Below, in pieces: positions 28,909 to 38,272 of a stretch of 44,157 nucleotides of DNA. The stretch's first letter is position 1, and each line of letters begins with the position of its first letter. The DNA comes from a virus: positions 1 to 44,157 of IMG/VR virus record IMGVR_UViG_3300043602_000035. One strand, given 5' to 3'. The notes under the pieces were generated by a model. It was not told where the DNA came from, did not search any database, and worked only from the letters and a program-made list of their open reading frames with translations. The position numbers were made by a program, and so were the translations under genes.

Positions 28909-31697
28909 CAGGGTATCCCCAGTTTTTTCCTAACCGCAGGAGCGCGAGGATCGCCGGGGTTCTCTCTGAGCCACTTGAGCGCACCGGCCTCCTCGGCGGC
29001 GGATGACTGCGCCTTCTGCTCGCCAACGAACTTGTCTGCAATCTTTCTGCCTGGGCCAAGCGTGTCGTACAGGGCGCGCTCGGCAACCTCGCGCCGCTGA
29101 TTTTTGATCTTGATCAAATCCTCGCCCTCGCCGGGCTGCGGGAAGTATCGCTTGATGTTGTCCTTGATCTCCTGCGGGCCAAGCACCGCACCGCTGTCGT
29201 CACGCAATACTGCGGCACCCCAAGCCTCTGCCTCGCTTGCCTGAATTTGATACTCGTTTGACACAACGTAGTTGCCGCCAAGCGGTATCTTGCCAAGGGC
29301 TGTGTCTTTGAACCCGGCCATTGCCGAAAAGTCGCCGTGCTTGTGGCTGGCTTGTCTTGCCCGCTCAAAATTCTTCAGCGCGCTGCTCTGCTTTTCGGTC
29401 AGGGAGATGTCGCCTAGTTCTGGGTCAGGCGTGGCGTTCTTCCAGCTTCCATCCGGCTGCCGTTCAAACAGCTTGCCAGCAATCGTGGTGTGTTCCTTCT
29501 GCTGGCCTTTGGTGATGCGCTGCTGCGCCTCCTGTATCTCCAGTTGCTTCTTCTGCCGGTCCATCTCGACGTAGCCGGGCGAGTTTTCCCGGCGCAGCCG
29601 GGCAAGGTTTTCCTCGGCAGTCTGCCGGTCAGCGGTGGCCTTGAGTATCTCGTCAGGCCGCATCCTGGCCTTGGCCTGCTGCTCCTCGATCTGGAGCCGC
29701 TGCACCCGCATCGCCAGCTCCTTCTCAGGCTCCTTGTACTGGCGCTCCAGGGCGCTCTTGTGCAAATCCCAGCGCCGGTCCTCCAGCTTGCGGCGGTCCT
29801 GCTCCAGCTCGGCGGCCTCCTTGGCGTAGATCGCCTTTTTGCTGTCGGGCAGGCGCGGATCGGCGGCGGCATTCCGCAGCGCCCGCTCGCGGGCCGTCAT
29901 CGGCTCGGTCTGGAACGGCGGCACGGGTGCCATTGGCGGCGGCTGTCCAGGGATAGGCTCCTCGGACGGCAGCGTGGCGGGAGCCTTCTCGATGCCGGTC
30001 TGCGGCTGCGGCCCAATCGGGATGGTCTTGACCGGGCGCGGGCTGAAGATCGTGCCGCTGTCCACGGTCGAGCTGCCGGGAGCCTGTGCCACTTGCACGT
30101 CGGGGCTGACGGGAGCCGGTGCCGGTTGATTGGCCATCGAGCCAGCGATGGCGTTGCGCCGGGCATCGACGCTTGCCGCAATACCGGCCCCTACAGGGCT
30201 GTCTGGGCCTGCATCGCTGGCCACCCCTGCCCTACCTAGCGAGGCAGTCGCGCCACGCAGCCCAGGGCGCTGCCCCGCACCCAGCACGTCCTGCAAAACG
30301 GCGTCTTGCTGATCGCCGCCGGGCGGTGCTGCCTGCGCCACCTGGGGCGGCTGCTCCTGCATCATCGGGCTGGGGCGTACTGCCAGCGTATTGACCGGCG
30401 GCCCTGCGGGAGGCGCAGGAGGCGGCGGTGCCGCCGCAGCCACGGCCTGCGGACGCTCCCCCATGCGGTGCGGCGCAGCTTCGCTGCGGAACCATTCCGG
30501 CGTCTGGCCCAGGCTGGTATAGGAGCGGTTTGGCCCCCAGGCGACCGGAGTGCCGCTGCGGAAATCGACATGGATGTTGTTGCCGCCATAGTTGCCCAGG
30601 CCGCCAGCGCCACGCATCCTGGCGTCGGCTATCAGCGCCCGGCGCTGGTCCGCAGGAACGCCAGACACGTCCATGTCCACGGCCAGCCGCCGCATGTGTT
30701 CGCTGTTGGTTGCGCCACCCACTGCCGCGTTTACGGAGGGGCTGCGGTAGCCTGACGTGAACTTGACGCCGGGATAGGCCTTGCTGACCTCGGCCACATA
30801 CTGCTGCACCTTGGGGTCGAGGTTCTCGACGCCACGCGGCACCGCCGTGGGCTTCAGGTACGCGCCAATGCTGCGGTCCTTCATGTTCTGCGGGCCGCCT
30901 ACCGTGATCTTCAGCGGCGCGTCTGTCAGCGCCCCCTGGCCTGCCGGTGGCTGGAAGGCTGCCGTGGTTGGCGGCACACTCTCCATCGGCGGCTGCGGTC
31001 GATCCGCCTCGCGCTGCGGCGACATCATCAGCGCATTGGTGATGGCCTCGCGCACCGGCTGCACTTGCTGCACTGGCGGGGGCCGCTGCTCCTGCGCCTG
31101 GGAGGCGGCTATCAGCGCCGCTTTGGCTTCCGGCGACAGCTCGGAACTGATCGTGGAGCGTGGCGGTGCCTCGGACGAGGTGACGCCGGGTGCCGGGAGG
31201 TCTGGAGCTGCCGCCACCTCTGGCTGGTCGCCGTCGCCACCGACATCCGGTGCCGCCACAGCCACCGGAGCTGGCGCGGGTTCTGGCGCTGCCGCTACGG
31301 GTGCTGGTGGCGGTGCCGCTGACACTGGCGACAGCGTGGACGGCACGGCAGGATCGCTGCCTGGAATGGGCGGTCGAGCGCCGGTATCTCCAGGCACAGT
31401 ATTTCGCCGCGCCGCTGGCGGCGGCTCGGCAGTGATGGGCGCGACCGGCGTGACCGGCGGCAGATTGCGGTCGTAGCCCTGGGAGTAGCCCTGGCTCCTC
31501 GCCTCCTCCTGGCGTAGCCGCCAATCGAGGCCAGCTTCGCCAATGCTCTCGCCAAGGTACGTCAGGCCCTCGCCTAGTGTTTTGGGAAAGCCCTTCTTCT
31601 GCGCCGCCAACGCAGCAGCAATGGCACGGCGGCGTTGCAGCGCCTCGTAGGTTGGAATGTCTGGCGTACCAAAGATAAAGCTGTCGGTTTCAGCCAT
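28908..31697 (-). CDS. Large internal virion protein with M15-type peptidoglycan peptidase (929 aa)
   Basis: ATG at 31697. Residues about 80-290 are Pro/Ala-rich. Residues 293-390 are an M15 (D-Ala-D-Ala type) peptidase domain: FTSGYRSPSVNAAVGG, then SEHMRRLAVDMD giving His334 and Asp341, and NNIHVDFR giving His376 as zinc ligands. A second Pro-rich tract (410-640), a coiled coil (640-760) and a helical C-terminal domain follow. It would cut peptidoglycan during DNA entry. As I find no separate endolysin, it may also serve lysis. Three zinc ligands in the right order make the domain call firm. Confidence 0.85.
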   Translation of the reverse strand: MAETDSFIFGTPDIPTYEALQRRRAIAAALAAQKKGFPKTLGEGLTYLGESIGEAGLDWRLRQEEARSQGYSQGYDRNLPPVTPVAPITAEPPPAARRNTVPGDTGARPPIPGSDPAVPSTLSPVSAAPPPAPVAAAPEPAPAPVAVAAPDVGGDGDQPEVAAAPDLPAPGVTSSEAPPRSTISSELSPEAKAALIAASQAQEQRPPPVQQVQPVREAITNALMMSPQREADRPQPPMESVPPTTAAFQPPAGQGALTDAPLKITVGGPQNMKDRSIGAYLKPTAVPRGVENLDPKVQQYVAEVSKAYPGVKFTSGYRSPSVNAAVGGATNSEHMRRLAVDMDVSGVPADQRRALIADARMRGAGGLGNYGGNNIHVDFRSGTPVAWGPNRSYTSLGQTPEWFRSEAAPHRMGERPQAVAAAAPPPPAPPAGPPVNTLAVRPSPMMQEQPPQVAQAAPPGGDQQDAVLQDVLGAGQRPGLRGATASLGRAGVASDAGPDSPVGAGIAASVDARRNAIAGSMANQPAPAPVSPDVQVAQAPGSSTVDSGTIFSPRPVKTIPIGPQPQTGIEKAPATLPSEEPIPGQPPPMAPVPPFQTEPMTARERALRNAAADPRLPDSKKAIYAKEAAELEQDRRKLEDRRWDLHKSALERQYKEPEKELAMRVQRLQIEEQQAKARMRPDEILKATADRQTAEENLARLRRENSPGYVEMDRQKKQLEIQEAQQRITKGQQKEHTTIAGKLFERQPDGSWKNATPDPELGDISLTEKQSSALKNFERARQASHKHGDFSAMAGFKDTALGKIPLGGNYVVSNEYQIQASEAEAWGAAVLRDDSGAVLGPQEIKDNIKRYFPQPGEGEDLIKIKNQRREVAERALYDTLGPGRKIADKFVGEQKAQSSAAEEAGALKWLRENPGDPRAPAVRKKLGIP

Positions 31698-31698
31698 G

Positions 31699-33105
31699 TC
31701 ACGCCGCCTTCAGGATGCTGCCCATCACCATGCCGGTATTGATATGGCGAATGCCGCGCTGGTCCTTCTTGACGGCGCGCTTGTCGATCTTCTCAACGTC
31801 CTGCGCCATCGGCCCAACGTGGGTCTGCTTCTCTGGATCACCCTTGTACGAGTAGGCGTAGATCGGCAGCTCCTGGCGGTCGCCAGCTTCATCTGCTGCA
31901 AAGATCGTTGCCAGTTTTGGTCCGACATCCTTCACGCGCTCGTCGGACATCTTCATCATGCCGCCCATCATCCCAAAGATACCGCCCATGAGAGCGTTCT
32001 GATTTGCGCTCTCTTGTTTATAAATATCCATGTCCTGGCTGAAGCGAGTGTTTATAAGTCCCGCCACGTCAGTAGTTGGTATTTGATTATTCGGAGTGTT
32101 AACAAAATTCGGGTTGTTGATTTGCGAACCCGACAGCAGAGAGCTGATCTCGTTAATCGGTTGATTGCGCGCCGCATACTGTTCGTTCATCCATTGATTG
32201 CGCGCCATGTTCTGCGCGTTGAACCCGGCCTGACCCTGCGCCACTTGCTGCGCGAGGCCAGCGTTGGCGAACTCACCTCGAGCAGCGGCTTGCTGGAAAT
32301 CAGTGGACTGCGCCATGTTGGCGAACTGACCGCGACCTTGCTGCTGCGTGTACTCCTGCTGCTGCGCCGCGTTCTCGAACCCGGCGCGTTGTGCAGCCAT
32401 GTCCATCATGCGCTGCTGCTCTTGCCCGGCAGCGCCAATCGCACCAAAGCGGGTGTCGGTGGCTTGCCGGTTGTAGTCGTCCATCGCTGACGTGTAGGCC
32501 TGCGAGCCGTAGCGGATGCCCTGGTCAGCGAGGCGCTGCTCGATGTTGCTGCGCTCCTTGGCGAGCTGCGGATTGATGCGGCCCATCAAGCTGTCTTCGA
32601 CGCGCTGCCGGTCCTGGCTGAAGTCGCCAGCGCCGTAGCTCTTGGTGATGTCGCCAGCCGCGCCAAACTCGCGCTGCTGCGAGCCGACATCCGCGAACTC
32701 GGTGGCGGCCTTGCCGACACCCGTGATCATGTTTGGATCGCCAGCCGCAGGACCGCCGCTCGGATCGAAATCCTCCGCGAGGTGACCGGCCAGCCTGCCG
32801 CTTTGCACGTTGGCCATGCCAGCCAAATTCATTTTGGCTGCTTGGTTCTGGTCCTCGATGGCCTGCGCTTGCGGACTGCGTATCTGTGACGCCGTGAACG
32901 TCGGGATGTTCACGTCGAGGTTGGTGTATGGGTCGTGCCAGTTGTAGTTGCCGGTTTGATTGTAGGTGAGCGAGCCTTCCGGCGTGATCTGGTTGGTATT
33001 ATTCAGCATCGCATTCGCAATGGACGTGGCGACGTTCGTCGAGGTTGACGCTCGCGCCGTGTCCTGCGGATTAGGTGCTGGAGGTGGAGAGGATTTTCCG
33101 CCCAT
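31699..33105 (-). CDS. Internal structural protein with C-terminal S74-like chaperone domain (468 aa)
   Basis: ATG at 33105 overlaps the previous stop (TGATG). The central region (150-320) is helical and Gln/Ala-rich (RQRVEDSLMGRINPQLAKER, AGQEQQRMMDMAAQ), as in internal or tail-tube proteins. The last 84 residues carry an intramolecular-chaperone (peptidase S74) pattern: KMSDERVKDVG (Ser387 and Lys392 as a possible Ser/Lys dyad), PIYAYSYKGDP, THVGPMAQDVEKID. In tail spikes this domain trimerises then self-cleaves; here it is on a non-fibre protein. Confidence 0.75.
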   Translation of the reverse strand: MGGKSSPPPAPNPQDTARASTSTNVATSIANAMLNNTNQITPEGSLTYNQTGNYNWHDPYTNLDVNIPTFTASQIRSPQAQAIEDQNQAAKMNLAGMANVQSGRLAGHLAEDFDPSGGPAAGDPNMITGVGKAATEFADVGSQQREFGAAGDITKSYGAGDFSQDRQRVEDSLMGRINPQLAKERSNIEQRLADQGIRYGSQAYTSAMDDYNRQATDTRFGAIGAAGQEQQRMMDMAAQRAGFENAAQQQEYTQQQGRGQFANMAQSTDFQQAAARGEFANAGLAQQVAQGQAGFNAQNMARNQWMNEQYAARNQPINEISSLLSGSQINNPNFVNTPNNQIPTTDVAGLINTRFSQDMDIYKQESANQNALMGGIFGMMGGMMKMSDERVKDVGPKLATIFAADEAGDRQELPIYAYSYKGDPEKQTHVGPMAQDVEKIDKRAVKKDQRGIRHINTGMVMGSILKAA

Positions 33106-33533
33106 CAGTATGGTCCTAGCTGTCCCGGCCCGCCGGGCATCTGCGTTCCAAGTGTCGGATCGAGCGGTGCCTGTCCCACCATGTTAGGCACACGCGGCGG
33201 CGGCCCCACTGGAGCGCCACCCGGCATCGGCGGCGGTGTCTGGCCTGCCGCCATTGGCGGCGGCATGACGCCTCCCGGTGGCTGCATGCCGCCAGGGGGC
33301 ATGCCTCCACCGGCCCCAGGCATTGCGGGAGGTGCTGTCACGCCTGGAGGAATACCCTGCGGTGCAGGCGGCGCACCCATGCCCGGCATACCGGGTTGCG
33401 CGCCCGGCATCTCGGTGCGGGGCTGTGGCGATTGCACATTCATCAACGCCTGGGTGATAGCGTCACGAACGCCGCTGGTGTTCATGCCACCACCACCCAT
33501 CATTGCGGGGCCACCGGCACTGTACATAGGCAT
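33105..33533 (-). CDS. Pro/Gly/Met-rich structural protein (142 aa)
   Basis: ATG at 33533 overlaps the previous stop (TAATG). Apart from a short helix (TSGVRDAITQALMNVQS), the protein is low-complexity Pro/Gly/Met (MPGAGGGMPPGGMQPPGG and similar). Such disordered proteins occur among podovirus internal proteins. The same 'vr.AItnALm..P' helix recurs in the 929-aa protein (VREAITNALMMSPQ), hinting at a shared assembly signal. Confidence 0.65.
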   Translation of the reverse strand: MPMYSAGGPAMMGGGGMNTSGVRDAITQALMNVQSPQPRTEMPGAQPGMPGMGAPPAPQGIPPGVTAPPAMPGAGGGMPPGGMQPPGGVMPPPMAAGQTPPPMPGGAPVGPPPRVPNMVGQAPLDPTLGTQMPGGPGQLGPY

Positions 33534-34033
33534 TAGGCAGCCTCCTCTTGCGTCAGCTCATTGAGATCGGGGATCGTGATCTCATGATGCTTGAACCGCT
33601 GGTTGAACCTGTTGGCGCACCAATCTTCGTATGTGAGTATGCAGAGAACGCCGTCGCGCTCGCGGCCAAACATGCGCGGAACCTTGATGAATGTGTAATC
33701 GTAGGCAGCTAGCTGTGACAGCAGCTTCACGCTGTCAGCCGGGGTGCGTTGAAAAATCATCTGACAGCCGCAGATATGAAACGGATACTGGTACATGCGC
33801 CGGATCGTCCCACGGTTTAGCCAGCGTGGGTTGGTGGCGGCACCGCTTATTTCAATCGTCCCGGCCTCTGGGTCGTAGTTGTGATAAACCAGACCGCCAA
33901 TGAGGCGGCCCTCCTCGTCGATCACGCCAATGGCCTTGGCTTCTTTGTGGAAGCCGTAGTTGCGGACATGCGGAATGAGTTGCGCTACCGCTCGCGCTAC
34001 TAGTTCATCCTGCCCATAAACGTAGCGCAGCAT
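33533..34033 (-). CDS. GNAT-like protein of the tail-gene cluster (166 aa)
   Basis: ATG at 34033 overlaps the preceding stop (TGATG), excluding a longer frame. The fold reads as an acetyltransferase: KAIGVIDEEGRLIGGLVYHN, GTIEISGAATNPRWLNRGTI, then QMIFQRTPADSVKLLSQLAA and YEDWCANRFN. The usual Q/RxxGxG/A acetyl-CoA loop is not clear, so it may be an inactive GNAT fold. Similar GNAT-like proteins are found next to tail genes in other podoviruses. It might be virion-associated or modify a host protein early in infection. Confidence 0.65.
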   Translation of the reverse strand: MLRYVYGQDELVARAVAQLIPHVRNYGFHKEAKAIGVIDEEGRLIGGLVYHNYDPEAGTIEISGAATNPRWLNRGTIRRMYQYPFHICGCQMIFQRTPADSVKLLSQLAAYDYTFIKVPRMFGRERDGVLCILTYEDWCANRFNQRFKHHEITIPDLNELTQEEAA

Positions 34034-34536
34034 CAGTCTCCTCCAGGCGGCCCGCCAGCGTAGGGCCACTTGTACATCTCCATCGGATCGCGAGGTTGGG
34101 TGGCCGCCACTAGCGCATCTATCGCCTTTGGCGCTTTCAGCCGCTCGTTCTCAGCAAGGCGAGCTGCAATGGCGGCGCGTCGGCCTTCGATGTCGTAGTG
34201 GCCGCCTTGCGCCGCCACGCGCAGCGCCTCCGGGTCCACCATGCCGCGATTGTCGCCGTAGGTTTGCTGTAGCGGGATCGGGCCGCCGTAGACGCCGTCG
34301 CCTGCCGACATCGGGCTGGCCGCCGGATCGACGTACAGGTTCGGCATGCGCGAGGCTTCGACGAGGCCGGGCTGGTGATTGTAGGCGTTCCACGCCGCCA
34401 GCGCCTCCTGCGATGGCGCGAAGCCCTTGATGTAGGCTGGCGCAAACATGTCAGTGGGGTCACCCTTCTGGTAACCCTCGAAAATGTTGCCCGGCGCTTC
34501 CGGTGTCGGCGTCGGAGGAGGTGCTGCTTCTGCCAT
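34033..34536 (-). CDS. Hypothetical structural-cluster protein (167 aa)
   Basis: ATG at 34536, eight bases after the tail-hub stop. It has a Pro-rich head (PPPTPTPEAPGNIFEGYQKG), a middle with YIKGFAPSQEALAAWNAYNH, and a helical end (EGRRAAIAARLAENERLKAP). No family is recognised. Coupled to the GNAT-like gene. Confidence 0.65.
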   Translation of the reverse strand: MAEAAPPPTPTPEAPGNIFEGYQKGDPTDMFAPAYIKGFAPSQEALAAWNAYNHQPGLVEASRMPNLYVDPAASPMSAGDGVYGGPIPLQQTYGDNRGMVDPEALRVAAQGGHYDIEGRRAAIAARLAENERLKAPKAIDALVAATQPRDPMEMYKWPYAGGPPGGD

Positions 34537-34544
34537 ACTTGCTC

Positions 34545-36218
34545 CTACACGTTGGTGCCAAGGGTCCAGTACAGACCGTCAATGGCAATCAGTTCGACAT
34601 TCGGTTTGGCGTTCTGGGCCATTGTAACTTGCACCACTGGTGCATGCGAGAAGCCGGTCGAGCCTATCGACACCCAGCCGGTGTTTCGCACTGTCGCCGC
34701 TGGCAACCCAGCCGCGTCCCACAGCATCTGATCCCACAGCCCTTGGTCCCAGACATCGGCCCGGCCACTGTCGTGACCGGCATGTGGTGCCGCCGGAAGG
34801 TTGATGACGTAGTCGGTGACTGCGGTGATCTGCGGCACGAACGGCTCGCCGGGACGCGCCACGAACTGCGCCCTGGCTTGCGACCACGTCTTGGTCTGCG
34901 CCTGCTGACCAAACATGCCCCAGCCGCCAATCATCGTGCAGACGTAAGGCTTGCCGTCGTCGTAGCCGGTGCGCTCGCACTGCATGACGATGCCATCCTG
35001 CGTCCCGAAAAACAGATCGTAGGAGAGCTGCATGAAGCATGTGGCGTCGTAGCCCATGAAGCGGCACCACGCGCCGGTCGCCGTGTTCACCACGGCGCAG
35101 TAGCGGTTGCCGATATTTCCGCCCGGCCACGTCACGGCCATGATGCCTGCCTCGTCCCAGCGTTTCATCGTCCAGGGGAAGAAGCGTTTGCTGAGCGCCT
35201 CGCGCCGCCACATGCCGCGTATGGCATGCGAGATCATGGCGAAGTCGAGCTGGCCTGCGTCCTTGCTGATGGCCCCACTCATGGGGACAATGCCGTCGAG
35301 CGTGGCGACGAGCAGATCGCCGCCTAGGTTGATGTGGGCGTTCATGCCCATCGGCACGGGTATCTGGAAGCGGCCTTCCTGCCGCCAGTTGGCCGGGTCT
35401 GCCGGGTTGCTGCCAGTGAATACGATCAGCTCGCCAAGATTTGTGCAGAACACCAGCTTGTCATCCACTCCATCTCCCGTGTCCCCGGACCACACGGCGA
35501 TGAACAGCAGCTTGCCGCCACGCGCCGCAGCGCCTGCCAGCGGGATGAGGTTGAGAGCGCCCTGATGGCTGTCGATGCCCAAGTACCAAGCGTTCATCGT
35601 CCCGCCCTCGATAAAGAAAAACCGATTGCGGTACTTGCAGACGTAGGTGAGGTTGTGGCCGGTCGTGCATGTCGGCGGCGTAGCTGGCGCTGGCGGCGTC
35701 GGCGCAGTGATCTGGCTGGCGTCGAACGTCGTCCACGTCAGGCCGTCGAAGTGCATCAGGTAATCGCCAGCCTCGTTCGCCACCAGCATGTGGTCGCCGC
35801 TGGCGTTGGCCATCTGCGAGGCGACGTAGTTGCCGCTCGACTGCGCGTCCTTCACCAGTATCGGCGTGGCTGACGTGACATCGAACAGCTTGTCTTGCTG
35901 AGCTGCAAAGATACGCCGGGAGGCGGCGTCGATGTACTCAAACGCTGAGATGATCGGCTTGCGAAGCGGCGACGGGACCGGCGGCACCTCGGCGTCGAGC
36001 GCATGCAGATCGCAGTGCCGGATGAAGCCGCCACGCAGCTGGACGCCGCGCAGCGTCGGCACCCAGTTGTCCAGCAGCACGGCGGTGCCGGGCTTCATGA
36101 ACGCCAAGTTGTCGCTGTCGGTTAAGCCCGCTGCCGGTGCCGGGATGGTGATGGCCTGATGCTTCTGCGCCACTTGCGGCGGCACCGGCTGACGGCGGAA
36201 GCCCTGGTGGACGCTCAT
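34545..36218 (-). CDS. Tail hub / DNA-stabilisation protein, P22 gp10-like (557 aa)
   Basis: ATG at 36218 overlaps the previous stop (TGATG); the longer upstream frame is rejected. The sequence AFMKPGTAVLLDNWVPTLRG, RNRFFFIEGGTMNAWYLGID, SGDTGDGVDDKLVFCTNLGE and LGGDLLVATLDGIVPMSGAI is the repeated-blade beta pattern of the podovirus tail hub that closes the connector after packaging. Overall length (557) is typical. Its place right after the fibres and connector supports the role. Confidence 0.85.
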   Translation of the reverse strand: MSVHQGFRRQPVPPQVAQKHQAITIPAPAAGLTDSDNLAFMKPGTAVLLDNWVPTLRGVQLRGGFIRHCDLHALDAEVPPVPSPLRKPIISAFEYIDAASRRIFAAQQDKLFDVTSATPILVKDAQSSGNYVASQMANASGDHMLVANEAGDYLMHFDGLTWTTFDASQITAPTPPAPATPPTCTTGHNLTYVCKYRNRFFFIEGGTMNAWYLGIDSHQGALNLIPLAGAAARGGKLLFIAVWSGDTGDGVDDKLVFCTNLGELIVFTGSNPADPANWRQEGRFQIPVPMGMNAHINLGGDLLVATLDGIVPMSGAISKDAGQLDFAMISHAIRGMWRREALSKRFFPWTMKRWDEAGIMAVTWPGGNIGNRYCAVVNTATGAWCRFMGYDATCFMQLSYDLFFGTQDGIVMQCERTGYDDGKPYVCTMIGGWGMFGQQAQTKTWSQARAQFVARPGEPFVPQITAVTDYVINLPAAPHAGHDSGRADVWDQGLWDQMLWDAAGLPAATVRNTGWVSIGSTGFSHAPVVQVTMAQNAKPNVELIAIDGLYWTLGTNV

Positions 36219-38272
36219 CAGCTCCCCGGCTGCGTTGGCGGCGTGAAGTTGGCGGTCCAAAGGGCCTTGCCTTTGGTGACACGAAACTCATCGATGTAGC
36301 CGGTCCAGTAGTTGTTGTTGTTGCCAAGCGCACCTATGACAAACGACCATGTGCTGACGAAGATAGGCCAAGCTCCATAGTCTTGCAGATCGCTGTCTAT
36401 GACACCGTCCAGATACTGGCTGAAAACATTATTGCGCCGCATCACTGCGTAGTGGTGCCATGTGTTCTGTGTGACATCGACCTTGCCGTATGTCATCTGG
36501 GCAAGCCACTCGGTCCCGGTTGTGTCTCCGGTTTTTCCGAAAGAACAAACCAAGCGGTTAGCGGTGCCGATATAACATCCGATAGCCAGCTCACCCAGGC
36601 TTGGATTGCATCGGCCAAACAGTGCGCGGTTTGTCCCGGCAGCGCCTGTGCTGTAGAACCAAAAATCAATAGTGAAATCCTCATAACCAAAATTCAGATC
36701 GGCGGGGGCTGTCGGGACATAGCAGAGCTGGCCGCCGCTGAAGATTGCTGACGAGCCACCAAATTTACTCTGCGCGGTTGATAGCAGCGCCGTTGCTTTT
36801 TGAACGACCTGTCGCTTGGGTGAGCTGTCTTTGACATCGCCGTTGAAATGCAGCAGCAGGACCGTCTTTTCCCCGGTCGCGCCATGCACGTCTGTCGGCG
36901 GTGTGAAATCAGCAGTCCATAATGCCTTGCCATAAGTTATGCGTAGCTCGTCCATGAAACCCTTGAACGGGTAGGACGTGCCAGCTCCCCACATTCCAGC
37001 AAACAAAGCTGATGCGTTAGGGGCAGAGAACACCGGGGTTGTAAGTGGAGTGCCGCCTACGCCGTTGATGTAGACCTTGCTTACTTGGGCAGCTCGTACA
37101 AATGCAATGTGATACCAGTTATTAATCACTAACAGAGTGGAACCATATACGCTGTAATCGCCACCCGTGTTCCGCTGTAGAAAAGTGACACTGCCGTCAC
37201 TGAGTAGCATAAAAATCCAGCCACTGTTTCCAGCGAGATGCGATAGGATGCACCCGGCCTGTCCTGCTGCGGGTATTGCCTCAGGTCGCAGCCACAGATC
37301 GATGGTGTAGTCGTCGCCTATCGTCCAATGCACGTTATCTGGAAAAGACATGTAGTCGTCCAGGCCGTCGAACCGCGCCGAAATGCGGCCAAACTTGCTT
37401 TGTGCGATTGAAAAAGTAAGACCGGCGAATGTGCTGGCAGCGCCGCGCTTGTACTGCGATGCGTCAGCCCAACTGCTGTCGAAGTGCATCAGCAGGACAG
37501 TGGCGAGATCCGGGTCAGGTTTATAAAGCACTGACGGCGATGCCGCCGCCGGTAATGAAAAATTAGCTGTCCATCTAGCAATGCCGTTGCTGACGCGAAA
37601 CTCGTCTATATAGCCCCAGAAATAATAGTAGCCGTCGCTTCTCGGCCAGCAGCCCAGACACGGTCCATACGTTGCGATATTGAAAACACCGCTGCCGCCG
37701 ACTGCCGCCTGGGCCTTAAGCACACCATTCTCGAATGTGTAGAAGTAGCCACTCTTGCGAACGAGCGCACGGTGCGCCCAGGTGTTCATTTGCCGCGTAC
37801 CCATCGGCACGGCTGCCGCAAGGTTCCAAGTTGCGGCATCGTTGGATGCGTAAAAATACAAAGCGGTATTGTCGCCCCAACCCACCAGCATGGGAGAGTA
37901 GATATTACCCAGCGTGTCCCACACAAATGACGGGTGATAAACTCCGGTGTCGCCTACTGCGTATTCCCACCAATCAATAGTGAAATCGTTGTCGGACAGA
38001 TTGAACGAGTTGTCTATGTTTACCGGCGAGTAGGCCAGGGCGTTGTTGGGGAAATATATCGACGTGCCAGCACCACCTATGCCGGTGCTTGCACCAAATT
38101 GACAATTATCAGACAGGGCTATCCTGCCGTTTTGTTTTGCTGAGTGATCGACTATGTATGTTGCGGCTGGCAGCGTACCGGCGACCGTATCGAAATGCGC
38201 CAGCCACGTCACATACGCATCGTTGTAGCGCGTGTCGTCTTGGGAAATTTTGAAGCCCAGGCGGTTGCTCAT
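36218..38272 (-). CDS. Fibre-type protein with three tandem LamG/ConA-like lectin domains (684 aa)
   Basis: ATG at 38272 overlaps the collagen-like fibre stop (ATGA). Three similar domains of about 200 residues (roughly 20-235, 255-450, 470-680) each end in the same motif: [38 protein letters not shown] and [19 protein letters not shown]. Each is a concanavalin-like jelly roll (LamG_3 type) with [20 protein letters not shown] and [10 protein letters not shown] signatures. The DNA is AT-richer than neighbours. Such domains bind sugars, so this is a probable host-glycan-binding fibre component. Confidence 0.85.
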   Translation of the reverse strand: MSNRLGFKISQDDTRYNDAYVTWLAHFDTVAGTLPAATYIVDHSAKQNGRIALSDNCQFGASTGIGGAGTSIYFPNNALAYSPVNIDNSFNLSDNDFTIDWWEYAVGDTGVYHPSFVWDTLGNIYSPMLVGWGDNTALYFYASNDAATWNLAAAVPMGTRQMNTWAHRALVRKSGYFYTFENGVLKAQAAVGGSGVFNIATYGPCLGCWPRSDGYYYFWGYIDEFRVSNGIARWTANFSLPAAASPSVLYKPDPDLATVLLMHFDSSWADASQYKRGAASTFAGLTFSIAQSKFGRISARFDGLDDYMSFPDNVHWTIGDDYTIDLWLRPEAIPAAGQAGCILSHLAGNSGWIFMLLSDGSVTFLQRNTGGDYSVYGSTLLVINNWYHIAFVRAAQVSKVYINGVGGTPLTTPVFSAPNASALFAGMWGAGTSYPFKGFMDELRITYGKALWTADFTPPTDVHGATGEKTVLLLHFNGDVKDSSPKRQVVQKATALLSTAQSKFGGSSAIFSGGQLCYVPTAPADLNFGYEDFTIDFWFYSTGAAGTNRALFGRCNPSLGELAIGCYIGTANRLVCSFGKTGDTTGTEWLAQMTYGKVDVTQNTWHHYAVMRRNNVFSQYLDGVIDSDLQDYGAWPIFVSTWSFVIGALGNNNNYWTGYIDEFRVTKGKALWTANFTPPTQPGS

